A stretch of DNA of 64,000 nt from Marsupella aquatica (taxonomy: Eukaryota; Marchantiophyta). The translations under genes and the position numbers were made by a program. Below are positions 9,239-25,873 of this stretch, one piece after another. A model generated the notes under the pieces. It was not told the origin of the DNA and searched no databases. It was given only the letters and a program-made list of their open reading frames with translations. Position 1 is the first letter of the stretch; every line of letters starts with the position of its first letter. The stretch spans positions 62,001 to 126,000 of the forward strand of contig OZ316896.1 of the NCBI GenBank assembly GCA_973895155.1, written 5' to 3'.

Positions 9239-11900
9239 AGTAGTAGATGGATAGTATTCTGCAATTCTAGGAATGGGTCCAAAAATCATGAGGTGTCGGA
9301 TAATGGTTCAAGCATATTGCCAGAGAGAGTTTGAAACCTGAATTTAGGGTTTAGGGCCTCGCGCTGTGTGACATCTACCTTTGGTTGTGGTGGAGACTTC
9401 GCTGGTAGACCTGACTTTGGTGGCGTTGGTGTTCGCCTCAATGATGATGATGATCCAACAAATTGATCTTTCTGACCTACTGCGGTTGGGACACTGCTAT
9501 CTACGGAGACCTTGACAGTGTCGACATTGGTTTGACGCTTCGGCGGAGAGTCGTCTTCTAGAGGGCCATCCGTTGCCGGGTTGAAATGACGGACCTCAAG
9601 TCGTCATTTCCCATTAGGAGGAATGGTTGGAACCCCTGACATGTCTCTGCACTTACAAGAACCAAACAGTGATTAAAAATGAACGCCATTTGTGAAATGA
9701 AAAGCCTTTCCACGCTAAAAAACAATGAATGCCTTGACGCAGAGTTCTTCACTGAAAAAAGATCAGAGAGGCACGTACCTGAACTTGATCTGGTGAGCGT
9801 TGAGGACTTGTAATACTAATAGCAGTTCCAAATCAACGAGCTCAAGACGGAGGCGGTGGAAATGATTGGGAGAACGATTCCAAAGACTGGAGGTTTTAGG
9901 GTGACTGGCTTTGTTTAAGTGGAGGGTTCGCCTTGCATTCGCCTCTGGTTCAAACGGTAATTGTCCCGTTTACTCGCAAGTGACTTGATTAGGTTCCAAA
10001 CGGCCTTAATCACCCTTGACTCGTCAGTAATGAGATGCGGATTCTTGTCACGCGGGAATTGCGCTATACTTTTCCGTTTTTGCTTTGCCTCGGGTGGGAA
10101 TTTTCACGTGTGGGAGCCTGTATCTGGAGCCCGTACTCGTGTGAGTGGCCCAAAGTGTTGGTGTGATTGGACTAGCAATTTCGCTGGCCTGAAGCAAATG
10201 TCATTTTGAATGATCGGACATGGAGGTAAAAACAGGTGGCTAGAGTTGCCTCGTAAAAATTGGTCCAAATGTTTTCTCCCAGTACATTCAAGGGACTAGA
10301 ACATGCTCATGTTTACTCATTTCCTATGTCATTATCTTCTCCTTTTTTGATGATCAAACGGGATCTTCATGCTAGCGAGGAAGATTCCGGACCTGATTTT
10401 GGGGCCCAATACAAGGGGAAAACTTGTCTGTGCAAGCAAAAATTCTACTATTTGCTCGCATGTTACAATTACCCTCTGAGAGGTGCTTTCTATTCCCTGG
10501 TTAGAAATATATTAAGATTTAGGATTAGGATATTCCTGCCTTGATTGTAGGTGCTTTGCTCCTTTGGCTGGGGCTCGGTTGTCTTTGGGTATGCCTGGAT
10601 GGGTCCCCTGGGCTCCTTTGCCTGCGACCTCAGTGTGTCACTTACCTATGACACAGATGAAGTAGGCTTTTTGTCTTCCCCCTCACTTTGGGGCTGACTC
10701 GAAGTTAGTTTCAGGTTTTTGCTTGGCCATGATTTCACTTGACTTTGTCTTCGCTTGACTTTGTCTTCGCTTGACTTTGGTGCTGGCCACCTGGCTTTCT
10801 TTCCCTTTTGGGGCTTTGTGGGCTTTGCCCTGGCCTGTTTGGTCCTCCTTTCCCGCGGGGTTTCGCGGGTTTTATTGAAAAAAAGGGAAAAAAAGAAGAA
10901 GAAAAAAAAGAGCAAGCTGAGTTGCGCTCCAACTGTCAACGCACAGCCGAACCCACATTCACCGCAGCCGGTCATCCTGAGCCCAGACAAAACACCCGAA
11001 TCTACTCAAGCTCTCGATGAACATGGAATGAGAGGCACGAAGAAGAATGACTAGAATGCGAGAGAAAGCTCATCCCGGCCGAGACGGAAATGGCTCCTGC
11101 ACAGACGACAAACTTCCAGCCTGACGGCGTTTCCAGAAAGTGAAATGGGAAGTGGCCACATCCTGCTGCTCTCCTAGATTAACGCCCGCCCAGGAAACCA
11201 CCGGCCCATTGAACAAAATCTGGGCCGTCCAATAGCAGCTGTCCGTTGGATGGCGATGCAGGAACGCCCTCAACCCTAACAATCTGGGCCGTTCATTTTT
11301 AAATGGAGGGCAGAGATTAGCCGCGGATTGAGCGCCCTGAATGGACGGCCCAGATTGGCCGCGGGTAGAGCAGCCTGAATGAAGGACCAAGATTTGCATC
11401 ATGAAGGGCAATCCCGAATGGAGGGCTAAGTACCAATACATCGTTAAGGAGTAAGGAAGGACCATAAACACATACATAGGGGTTCTCAAATATAGACCCG
11501 GAGTAAGGAAGGACCATAAACATATACATAGGGGTTCTCAAATATAGACCCGGAGGTTACACAAGGCACAACAGGTCGGCAACGGATAACATTGGGAGGT
11601 CTCAAATATAGGCCCGGGGGTTTACACAAGGCACAACTGGTCGGGAACGGATCAACTCCTTGTCTGCCGACCGAGGCGGCCGTCGGCATAAAGAGTCCGA
11701 GCATTCGGTATACTGGTCTGTTCGGCATACCCTCAAGTGAGGCGGATTCGCTAGCAGTCTGGTTTGGAAATTTTGAGGTGGTGAATCGTTGCATGTTTAA
11801 TTGATTGTCATGATACACTGCGGATCAAATGGCCTTACATCGTGCGTTTGCAGGATTTGGACTGGGTTTTCGGTGATCCAGGGTTTGGTGGATGGTGAGT
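9239..11900. other. Intergenic, no confident gene
   Basis: A minus-strand frame without stops at about 9597-9287 gives a Pro/Ser-rich stretch (SPPKRQTNVDTVKVSV, SSSSLRRTPTPPKSG) that might be an exon of an unknown gene. I see no matching start or convincing splice sites. At 10737-10782 the phrase cgcttgactttgtctt occurs about three times. A poly-A/G run at 10877-10912 creates spurious low-complexity ORFs on both strands. Repeats occupy 11220-11655. Confidence 0.5.
11220..11655. repeat. Degenerate and 52-bp tandem repeats
   Basis: Two copies of a 52-base unit (ggagtaaggaaggaccat... to tatagaccc) lie at 11448-11499 and 11500-11551. A second, overlapping repeat (ctcaaatatag..cccgg..gttacacaaggcacaac) occurs at about 11537 and again at about 11601. 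Before them, gaatggagggc/gaatggacggc phrases recur several times from 11230 to 11430. No gene is seen here. Confidence 0.75.
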
Positions 11901-12120
11901 TTCACGGCCTTGTACCGTAGTTTTCATCCTTGTGGTGCTCTTTCCTCTGTCGCTTCCTCTGTTGCTACGATTTCTGTCAACCCGAGGGTTTCGTTTCTGC
12001 TTGTCATTTGTATGTGCTTTCTTTTGTTATAACTTGCGTTTGTGGCTGTCTTGTCTCTGCCTGGTTTCATAGCATATATCTTAAGAAGTAAGCAGTATAT
12101 TGTTCAGCCTGCAAGATCCA

Positions 12121-14235
12121 ATGGCGAGTGGTGAAGAAGAAAATGTTATGAACCTGCTTCGGAGAACTATTGATGACGAACGGCAACTGCGAGACATTAC
12201 TGCGAAATTACGCCGTGCGCTGGTCGGAGTACCTTTGTTGCTAGAGTTGTCGGAATTGGAGCTCGAAACCTTAATCCAGCGCGTGTTCCCAGTGGCACCT
12301 GACGGATTGGAAATCGCAATTAAGTGTGCAATTCGGCTTCAAAAAGGAAACTCTACGGATGGTAATTCCAACTGAATTTCACAGCAATGTGTTTCTCGTC
12401 AGTATCTTCTGGTTCTTGTTCTGGTTTGTCTTTTCGTTGAGTTTTTTCCTTTGAGCACCCCTCTGTTGCTGCTTTGTTTTCTTTGCTGAAAAGTGATCAA
12501 GGGTATCATGGACAGCAGCTGTCGCCCTTGCTCTGGCATTTGTTTGGAAAGCACTTTTGCAATTACAGGTGTCCTGTGTCTTCCTGCTTTGCTAACCGAT
12601 AAAGCATTTCTGCCGGAATCGTGCCAAATTTGTAGACTCCTTGCTCGAGTGATTATTGGATGACTTTCCTGTTTTTCTCTTCCTCTTCAACACTTCGTGA
12701 TTGGTGTGTACGCAGAGGGAGCGCGACTTTCAAAGAAGGCAAAACTTTCAAAGAAGGCAAAAGCTAATATTGAAGCTAGAGAGCGCTATTTTGGGAAACT
12801 GTTGGAACCACCTCCGACGCTCCCACGAAGTGCCCTTGAACTCTCGGAGTTTTTGTCCCAGACACCAGTACCGCTCCCAATTCGCAATCTTGTAAAATTC
12901 AAGAAAATATGCTCTTCTGAGCTGGTGGAGCTTGATATTCCCGCAGTGGCGGGAGAGTTGGCAACCTTCTGCGACAGTGCGTTCGGAGAGATAATGCGTC
13001 ATTGTCCAGGCAATGAGGCCACGAGCTCACATGAATTGGCTAAACTCACTGGAGATTTCATCTCATTATTAAATGACGAGGCTCCAGCAAACGCAAAATT
13101 ACAAGGTTTGGTCTGGTTACTGGATTCACCCAATCCCTCGACTACTACTCCAGCATCGCGACCACTAAAACCGCTTTTAAGACCAGATTTTCAGCTGTTT
13201 GTGAGGGATTGTCTCATTCTCCGATGGGAGAATAAGACAGACCCGGCACTTCGGCACGAGGCTGCAGGTGAGAACACCTCAAAATTAAAGGCATGGAGCC
13301 CTTTGTTCTATGGTAAGCTCCCTTATGTGATTGGTGGTTGCTCCGGTGGAAGGCAGTTTCAATGGCTGAAGCTCTATCCGCGAGGCAAGGAAATTCTTTG
13401 TGAAAGTATCTCACAACTCTATGACTTGAATATGTTGAGCGATGTAGCCAAGTTCCTACATAGCACCATTCGGATGCACTGTCTCCTACAGAAACTACAG
13501 GAAGAACTGGATAGTGACATCCCCTTGGCATTATATAAGCCAATAGCAAGAGTTTATGGTGGAGCAGTGACGATCTATCCTGACTGCGTGACGAAGGAAA
13601 TCCCAGGATTGACGAAAGAGAAGGTGACCGCGATAGAATGCCTGTATGAAAAAATCGCTGGCTCCAGGTACCTGATCCAACTTATATCCGTCCGACGATC
13701 CAAGGCTAGAACAGTATTGCGACTACAACCTGTTGGTGACCCATATGCAAAGCCTAAGGATTGCAAGGATTTAGTAAATGCCACGCATGACATGTTATGC
13801 GGCCTTGCGGACTTGCACATGAAAGGCTACACCCACAGGGACATAAGGTGGCCCAACGTTATCAAAGTAAATGATTTGGATGAATGGAAATGGGTGATCA
13901 TAGACTTGGAAGCTGCTGGAGACGACAATGAAGTATGGGTTGGTGAGGACTTAACGGGTTGGGATGCGGAAACGTTGGAAGAAGACAATGACAAAAGGAA
14001 AAGGAAAAGGAAAAGGAAAAGGAAAAGATACACCAAGGGATCGGACATGTACCAACTCGGGAAACTTATAGCTGAATGGCTCGATGACTTTTCTAACGGC
14101 GGTAAGGAAGAACGTCAATTGATGAGATCCCGGGCAAAACAAATGCAGCAGGAACGTACAGCAGCAGCGAAGATGCTTGAGGATATCTGCAAGAAACGTT
14201 GCGAACGATGTCGCGTGTTTGGCAGAAAGCTGTAG
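12121..14235 (+). CDS. Two-exon gene: PD-(D/E)XK nuclease-like plus atypical kinase-like protein
   Basis: Exon 1 is 12121-12361 and exon 2 is 12716-14235. The intron (12362-12715) starts GTAATT and ends TACGCAG after a pyrimidine tract. The codon GAG is split and the frame is kept, giving about 586 aa. Residues 1-80 form a small helical domain of unknown family. At 238-254, RPDF followed 14 residues later by ENK fits the PD-(D/E)XK nuclease signature. A kinase-like domain follows with HRDIRWPN (H454, D456, N461), IIDLE in place of DFG (D477) and SDMYQLGKL. An (AAAAGG)n run encodes a KRKRKR stretch at about 507-518 that could act as a nuclear signal. Nuclease plus kinase fusions are known among Crinkler-type proteins; the link here is by motif only. 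The phosphate-transfer machinery looks unusual, so catalysis is uncertain. Confidence 0.75.
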
Positions 14236-14455
14236 ACAGGATTCTGATACTCGTAGCAGTAACTCATTGGAAGGTGATCTGCTTTCCCTGAAATTCGTGT
14301 TCTTCCATATTTGTTGAGTTCTGTCAACTCGATTGCTGTTGATTGGCATCAACTGTCTCACCTTGGCGAAGAGGAGACTGCCCTATGTTTTTTCTTCTCC
14401 AAATCTTCATTGACAGACAGATGCAATAACAAAACCCAATTGTAGACTTCCGCAG

Positions 14456-14770
14456 GTTTCAAAGGCGAAAGTGAAGCCGCTTTACATCTACTCTGATAGC
14501 ATGCTGCTCATCCGCTCCATGACTGAATGGATTCCGGGATGGATAGCACGAGGATGGGTCAAAGCTGATGGAGCCCCCGTTTTGAACAGTGATTTGTTGA
14601 AGTGGTTGCTGAGGGAGCAGGGTGAACGACGCATCTTCTGGACGCATGTCCTGGCGCACACAAATGGAAGAGACTGGAAGTCGAAATGGAATGATTTAGC
14701 AGATCAGATGGCCAAGGAACAGGCGCATCAACAGACGGGAGATAGTTTATGCTGTGGAGCTGTGATGTAG
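14456..14770 (+). pseudogene. RNase H1 C-terminal exon (orphan)
   Basis: After an acceptor-like ttccgcag at 14448-14455 the frame reads LYIYSDSMLLIRSMTEW, then WIARGWVKADGAP, then VLAHTNG and NDLADQMA. This is the second half of cellular RNase H1, including the Asp of YSDS, the His of the AHTNG loop and the last catalytic Asp (NDLAD). The first half, with the initial Asp and Glu, is not seen upstream. It ends at a TAG at 14768-14770. It could be the last exon of a gene disrupted elsewhere or a captured fragment. RNase H1 would cleave RNA in RNA-DNA hybrids. It lies about 220 bp after the kinase-like gene, and I see no reason to join them. Confidence 0.6.
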
Positions 14771-15671
14771 TCGATTTTGCTGTATGACAATCATCGAGCT
14801 GAGCATCGGGGAGCAATGAGGCGATTGGGCCAGTTAACAAAGTGTGAACTGTGCGTCTGCATTCGATTGCAAAGATTTCCTTTTTTTGGCGAAGCGATAC
14901 GTGTATCATGTTTAGCGCGATGGTATGATCGAGTCGAAGGGATAATATTGGAGCTCCCTTAGTGTTTGGATAACTTTTAGGACTCATCCTCGGGATATGA
15001 AATGTAGATAACGTAAAGAGTAGGACTGACTGTAGAGGTCTCGCGATTGTGTCGTCCAGAACAATCTTCCAGAAAATGCTTCTTCTAAACGATTTCGTTT
15101 ACTTTCTTTCGTCTTGGGCTCACTCATAGAATCAATACCGACTGCACCGATGTGGGTATCATTCCCATTTTGATATCGATGATTTATTGTAAAGTTTCGA
15201 TCGACTTTGTAGTTTCCAACTTGCAAGTGTCGAGAATCTCGGGTTGGTCACTAGGCGCATTGTGTGATGTTTTTACAACTCACTAGACCTGAATTAGATA
15301 GGCGCCCATGGAGTCTTTGCTAGGAAGTGGTTGTTTTTACATGATTCTTGACCAAAATGCATTCCCATGTCCAGAGAATGCATTCTCAAGTAATTCGTTC
15401 GAATGAGCGGTCACGTCACACTTGCTTGGTATGAAAATGGTGCAAAGCTTGGAGACAACAATTGGAATACCATCCATAATCCAATGCGCCATTCTGGGTC
15501 CAGACCAATGACAGCTTTCAAGAAGGAAAGGGCATAACATAAACAGCGCACTCAGATAGATATCCTGTCAATCTGAAGACAAGATGCTCACAAGGATGCG
15601 ACAGATTAGAGAATGTAGAATGCAAAATTCTCATTTAAAAAATTATGAGAGAAGGCCATTAGGCGAATTCT
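14771..15671. other. Intergenic, nothing recognised
   Basis: There is no convincing ORF, RNA gene or repeat. It separates the RNase H fragment from the 3' end of the isoleucyl-tRNA synthetase locus, so the minus-strand 3' UTR is probably within it. Confidence 0.5.
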
Positions 15672-20975
<5,304 letters not shown>

Positions 20976-21589
20976 AAGAAATTCACTACATTTGGAATTA
21001 TCCTTGGGTTTTTCTAGGCCGCCAGATTTTCCAGAATGGACCTAGAAGCCTAAGTTGAAAACTCATGAGAGCTCAAACAGTTGGACCTGATGAAGTGAAG
21101 CATGCAATTAATAGAGCACTGGCTAACAAAGAGGACAGTGCACATTAATGGTCACAAGGCAAGTTGCAAACCATCGAATTGCTTAGATTGACGGATGGAA
21201 TCAAATGTTGATAATTATCAGGTTGTACTGGAAGTTTGTCAGACTTTCATTTAGCATTTCATAGTGGCACCTCTGTGCTACTAGGGATCGCCATCTTCTT
21301 TTCTTTTTCTTTTACAACCAAGTGCCCCACAAGGGTGGCGCCAAAATGAGGGAGGTGCACCCCAACACACCACTCCAGGGACAAACGCCACCCAGGGAGG
21401 AACACACCAAGGCCCAGGCAGGACAAAAAGTCCAACCCGGAAAGTCCAAGACTAGTCATGTCAAGCAATCAAAAGCAACCACCAAACCATGGCCAACTCC
21501 TGATCCCAGCGGCTGGTACACCCCGGGTACACCAGGGCTCTCTGCTACTACTCTCCCTAAGATGTATACCATACCTGGTCAGCTGCAAG
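20976..21589. other. Intergenic, nothing firm
   Basis: Similarity to the synthetase stops near 20975. A short plus-strand frame at 21322-21681 is Pro/Lys/Thr rich and I do not recognise it. No HIGH-motif exon was found here on either strand. Confidence 0.4.
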
Positions 21590-22480
21590 ATCCTATCTAC
21601 TTTCCTCATCTTCAACTCCAAGCGAGACTGGACTATGAGTCTGTTCCCGAGGTTTCAGCACGACCTGGAGTAGCTCAATGACATCTTTGACCTGCTTAGC
21701 TTTCTTAGCAGAATGACAGAAGCCTATCATGGATTCCAACGTCAAGTTAGTGTTATGGAAGACCACCCAATCCGGACATATCCCAAGAAATTGAGAGTAG
21801 GTGGGTTTGTTTGTTTCTTTCCATATGTTGTGGCATAATTCCATGATTCCATTCATACTTCAAAATTGCACTGTCAATGGCCTTAAACATTGTACTGGTA
21901 GTCACCTTAAGTGCAGGAGAACCTAGCACTAGTTGTTGGATCTCTCTCCACCCTCGTCTCCACCTCTTTGTAACTTTGTTTCAACTGAAGAAAAGGTGTT
22001 GAGTATGCTCAAAGCATGATATACACCTGGAGAAGATACCATCACACAACTTCCAATGGCTTCCCCTCCCATTTGTGAAGAAAATGTGATTCAATAAGAG
22101 CCAAAAAATGAACCTCACCTTAGGCATGGACCAACCTCCCTACAAATTCTTCCATTGTGTGTGTCAACATTTCGATATGCTGAATTGTTGATGACCAAGA
22201 TGGGAAGCTTGTTGACGACCAAGATGGGAAGCGAGCAGTTCACACAGGTCATATTGGGGAAGCACCAACCTCGTTTCTGCCTTTCCATTCCCACTGCCAT
22301 CTATCACACTCCTGTAGGCTGTTTGCACTAAGGCCAGGGCCAACATATTTTTTAGGTGTGAATTTTTGCCAAAGCCACCTCCCCAAAACTGTTTGCCACT
22401 GTTGGCAAAAACTTGTTAGATTTTGTGTCTTTCCTTCGCCACTTTCCCACCAAATCATGGACCCCATTTGCTAGAATCTA
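21590..22480 (-). pseudogene. Decayed non-LTR (LINE) retrotransposon 3' region
   Basis: On the minus strand at about 22078-21975 the frame gives LCDGIFSRCISCFEHTQHLFFS. That matches the zinc-binding C-x-x-C...E-x-x-HLFF pattern found after reverse transcriptase in plant LINEs. Flanking pieces in other frames (WWESGEGKTQN, and the frame at 21593-21856) fit such a tail, but stops and shifts abound. A short tandem duplication (gttgatgaccaagatgggaagc, then gttgacgaccaagatgggaagc) lies at about 22188-22231. RT itself was not found. Confidence 0.45.
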
Positions 22481-22932
22481 ACTGTTGTTCATAAATAGAG
22501 GGAAATTTGACAGTCAGGAAATAATCCTGGAATTTTGATAAAGAATATTCTTAGCATTTCTTCCCTTAGAGAGGTTGACATTTGCCACATTGGCTAAAAA
22601 CAAAAAACCTTAAAAAGTAGGCTGACCAGGGCACAACTTGACCTTACAATAGAACCTAATAAATTAAGCCTACCCATTGGGTCTGTTGTTTCTCACCTTG
22701 CTATGAATAATCTCCTCATCAATCCAACCAAGCTATGGTGAGCACAGGTCAGTGATCTTCTTGATGCATCTAGGAGGGCGTGTCAAAGCACAGTTGTACA
22801 TGAGTTACGGCTCAGGACATAAAAGTCACTTACCGTTAGGACATAATGAGCTGGTGATTGCTTTTGTATTAGCTGGTGACATCACAACTACATTTCTTGA
22901 GGGTTTAACATAATCTGAGTTGACGCTTTACT

Positions 22933-23285
22933 CGACGTAAACTTGCCCCGAAGCAAAGTCGATTTTGGCGACGTGAAACTGGGCACGTTAAGAGCCCAGA
23001 CCCAGACGATCTCATTAATGTCGTCTACCACGACGTTAGTTACCTCATTTTATGCGACGTAATCTGATGGACGTAGTAAATAACAACGTTCCAATGGGAA
23101 GAGTTTAGTCAGACAATTCCAGTAATTTACGTCCGTAAATACGACGTTATACTTAATAACGTCCTGTATAATGTGTTTACACGAGGCCTTAAAAAGGACG
23201 TTTAGGCTAGCGTGTGTCTTTAGTCAGGACGTAATGTTGGTCTTTTGGAAAGACGTAATTAATTCAACATTGCCAAATAAGACGT
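22933..23285. repeat. Cluster of 14 ACGT words
   Basis: Fourteen ACGT tetramers, most written GACGT or its complement, lie in about 350 bp of otherwise A/T-rich DNA. About one would be expected by chance. They are irregularly spaced, so this is not a simple tandem repeat. ACGT is the core of plant bZIP sites (G-box, C-box), but no gene start is visible beside it. Confidence 0.75.
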
Positions 23286-23558
23286 CTGCTTCTTCCCATA
23301 GACGAGGTATATATACTAACATTATCTGGCTTTTGTGGGGTTATACTGACCTATGATATTGTTTAGGGCTCCATGGTTATGTGGGAGGGTTGTGCATTTT
23401 AGGGGGTAGGGAATACATACAACATACACAATCAAGTGTTCAAGATCAATACATGCCCATTGTACACAATTCAATCCTGGAATGTGGCACCACTACATAT
23501 GGGTGAGATCAAAATTGAATTGGGAGATTTACAAAATTCAGGAGGAAGTCCTGCAAAG

Positions 23559-23581
23559 AAACCCTAAACCCTAAACCCTAA
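23559..23581 (-). repeat. Short interstitial plant-type telomere motif
   Basis: Three consecutive CCCTAAA units (TTTAGGG on the minus strand). This is too short to be a telomere, but it is the plant-type unit and supports a streptophyte origin. Confidence 0.8.
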
Positions 23582-24949
23582 TGTCGCTGAGAGTGGCTCC
23601 TGTTCCGTCCAGACCTACGAAGGGACCTCTCTTGCGCACCTCCTGACTGTCCGCCTCGACTGCGCAACTCAAACCTCTGCTCATCCTCATTTGAGCTACT
23701 ACTACTGGAGGACAAAGGATCTGTCTGCTCCGCACCCTTGCCTCTAGTGTCACGGGATCTCCTGGTGGAGTCCCTGTGGACATGGCTCCTCGTCCTCCCT
23801 CTCTCTCTCTCTCCTTCCCTCATCTCTCTCTCTCCCTCCCTCTATCTCTCCCTCTCTCCCTCCCTCTATCTCTCCCTCCCTCCCTCACCTCTCTCCCTCC
23901 CTCACCTCTCTCTCTCCCTCCCTCTATCTCTCCCTCCCTCACCTCTCTCTCTGTCACGAGCCTGTGTGCCTGCACTGCCCTGTTGCCCACAAGTTAGAGG
24001 TGTCTCCTCCTGGGTACCCTCCTCATTGGGTACAATGTCCGTCTGCTCATCCTCTATGATGGCCCGTGCCACTAACCCCTCAGGAGGAGTCCAATCCACC
24101 TGCACATGACATATTGCTTGTATCAATACATGCCCACACAATAGAGCTTATACAACTAGCATTGCCAAGGAATGTTTTTGGATTCCTACTTACAGGGAAC
24201 TCTTCTGGGGTGGAATCCAACTTGGCCCACAATGCCGCAGGGCCATACCGCTTGGAAGTCGCGGAACTCGACTACCTCAACACTTAGCTCCGGCGTCGTT
24301 GACTCCGACGCCGAGCTCCCTTATGGTCCAGGCCCGAATAGGCCATCCGGGGAGGACTTAGCATGGGGAGACTAGTGAGCATTGGGAAGTGGCACTGGCG
24401 AAGGCATGGCGTCAAGCTGGTGACACACACTAAGGACCTTGGCGAGCCGAGTGCTAGCCGGGTCAAGCGGGATAAGGGTTGGGCTCAAGGTCGACCGTCC
24501 GGGCCACCGGACGGACTTTGAGTTCTGAGGGCTTGAGTATGAGCTCCTCTCGGGCCCAAGGCCAATGGAGTTGACTCCAGTGGTAACGGACACTTGGGGC
24601 GCAAGTTATGGCCCAATCCGGGTTGGGCCGATCGGGGGCCCCGAGCGGCAATCAGACTTGAGGGCCTAGGCATGAGCACCAGGTCGGCCTGGTCACAATG
24701 GGCTAAGGCACTCCATTTGCGGATGCCTAACAAGAAAGTTATGGGCGTTGCCAGTTGGTGGCGCGCCCGCTATGCGAAATAGGAATCGGGTTGTATGCCA
24801 AATAATGAGGACCAAAGCTGGTCTGGGGGTGGCAGGTCCCCAGAAGCATATATGAGGGGAGTGGTGTCTCCCTGGGGGCCAAGGGCGAGCCCAAGTCGTG
24901 AGCCACGGCGGTCGCAACACTAAGGGGAGACGCCAAACGGAAACGACGA
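23582..24949. other. CT-rich low complexity and unrecognised sequence
   Basis: 23795-23955 is a (CTCTCTCC)n-type microsatellite that opens several long meaningless frames. On the minus strand, 24141-23902 and 23823-23578 give Arg/Glu/Ser-rich frames (DWTPPEGLVARAIIEDE and RERGRTRSHVHRD). They could be a decayed exon pair interrupted by the microsatellite; I do not recognise them. The rest, GC-rich from 24300 on, may already belong to the family 3 LTR, whose left border I cannot place. Confidence 0.4.
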
Positions 24950-25732
24950 TATCTTCCCAACGGGAAGTCCGTTGGAGGACTTCTTGGGTGCGTTGGAAAG
25001 CTCTTGAGGTGGGCTACGACCTCCTGAGCTCAGCTGGGTCTGGGGGCGCCATGGGTTCTCGGGGAAAGCGGGTGTTAGTTCGCCCGCTTGCCAAATCCCA
25101 CCGAACAGCAGCCAAGCCGCGTTCAGTCTCCCTAGGGAGCTTGCGTTGGCAAGGCAAGGCCAAGTAGGTGGGAGGTTGAGCCCCAATGGTGTTTGGCCCC
25201 TAGACCATCAACGGGGCGATCGGGAGTTGGATGCTAGAGTTGGGGCCATTCTGGTCCTGGCGCGTTGGGACAAGCTTTGGGACAATTTTGGGCCATGAGC
25301 ATGTCCTGAGGTCAGGGCGGTCAGTTGGTGATGGATAGGTATGAGGGGTAACCCGGGCCGCGCCCAAGGAAGGAGCTGTTCTGGACGAACAGTGGGCGTG
25401 GGTTCTGGTTCCGACTCATGGCATCGGGAGGACCTATCGCTGACCTACTTACCAAACGTCTGTTGAGCTTGAGTTAGGATGCTAGACTTGGTGAGTTCTA
25501 GATCCTGAAGGGTTACTTACCAAAGTGCTTGGTTGGTGGTGCAGACTGTGAGGACCGTTGAGTAGCGGTCGTATTAGAGAGCAAGTGCGGCTTCGTATGG
25601 GAGTGGCCGCGGGTGGTGCAAAAAGGGCACTAAGGTGCTTGCTTGAGGTATTCCGTGGAGGCGTTCGGGCACCAGGGGCACTTAGGTGTGAGTGTCGGGA
25701 TTGGTGAGGGCGTCGGGTGGCAAGGTCCACCA
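24950..25732 (+). mobile_element. 5' LTR of family 3 Ty3/gypsy element (left border not placed)
   Basis: The LTR ends ...GGTCCACCA at 25732, four bases before a canonical initiator-Met PBS. The sequence matches, in inverted orientation, the two remnants at 42771-43231 and 47229-47545, which supports at least 24950-25732. The true start is probably further left. Confidence 0.65.
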
Positions 25733-25736
25733 CTTG

Positions 25737-25748
25737 TGGTATCAGAGC
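25737..25748 (+). other. Primer binding site, initiator Met-tRNA type
   Basis: TGGTATCAGAGC is the classical plant LTR-retrotransposon primer site. It lies just after the family 3 LTR end and before gag. It shows that transcription and reverse transcription ran on the plus strand. Confidence 0.9.
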
Positions 25749-25873
25749 GATTGCTGGCATAGACATCGGGCCGGGGTTGTATTAAGTCGGAATCCAAAAA
25801 TCTTAACTGATTTTTGCGGGGACTTAGTGCTTCAACGTGCCCGGCGGGTCGACTGCGGGCAGATTCGGTCACT

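Noticed and set aside
10646-11054. Lys- or Phe-rich frames on both strands
   Set aside because: Caused by an A/G-rich run near 10877-10912; no conserved domain and no partner exons.
11220-11655. Possible CRISPR-like array
   Set aside because: Only two to three units of differing type without unique equal-length spacers, in a nuclear plant-type context.
21322-21681. 119-residue plus-strand ORF as a gene
   Set aside because: Pro/Lys/Thr-rich with no recognisable domain, partly overlapping LINE debris on the other strand.
23738-24109. Long frames of Leu/Ser/Pro or Arg/Glu repeats
   Set aside because: They come from the CT-rich microsatellite at 23795-23955, which stays open in several frames on both strands.
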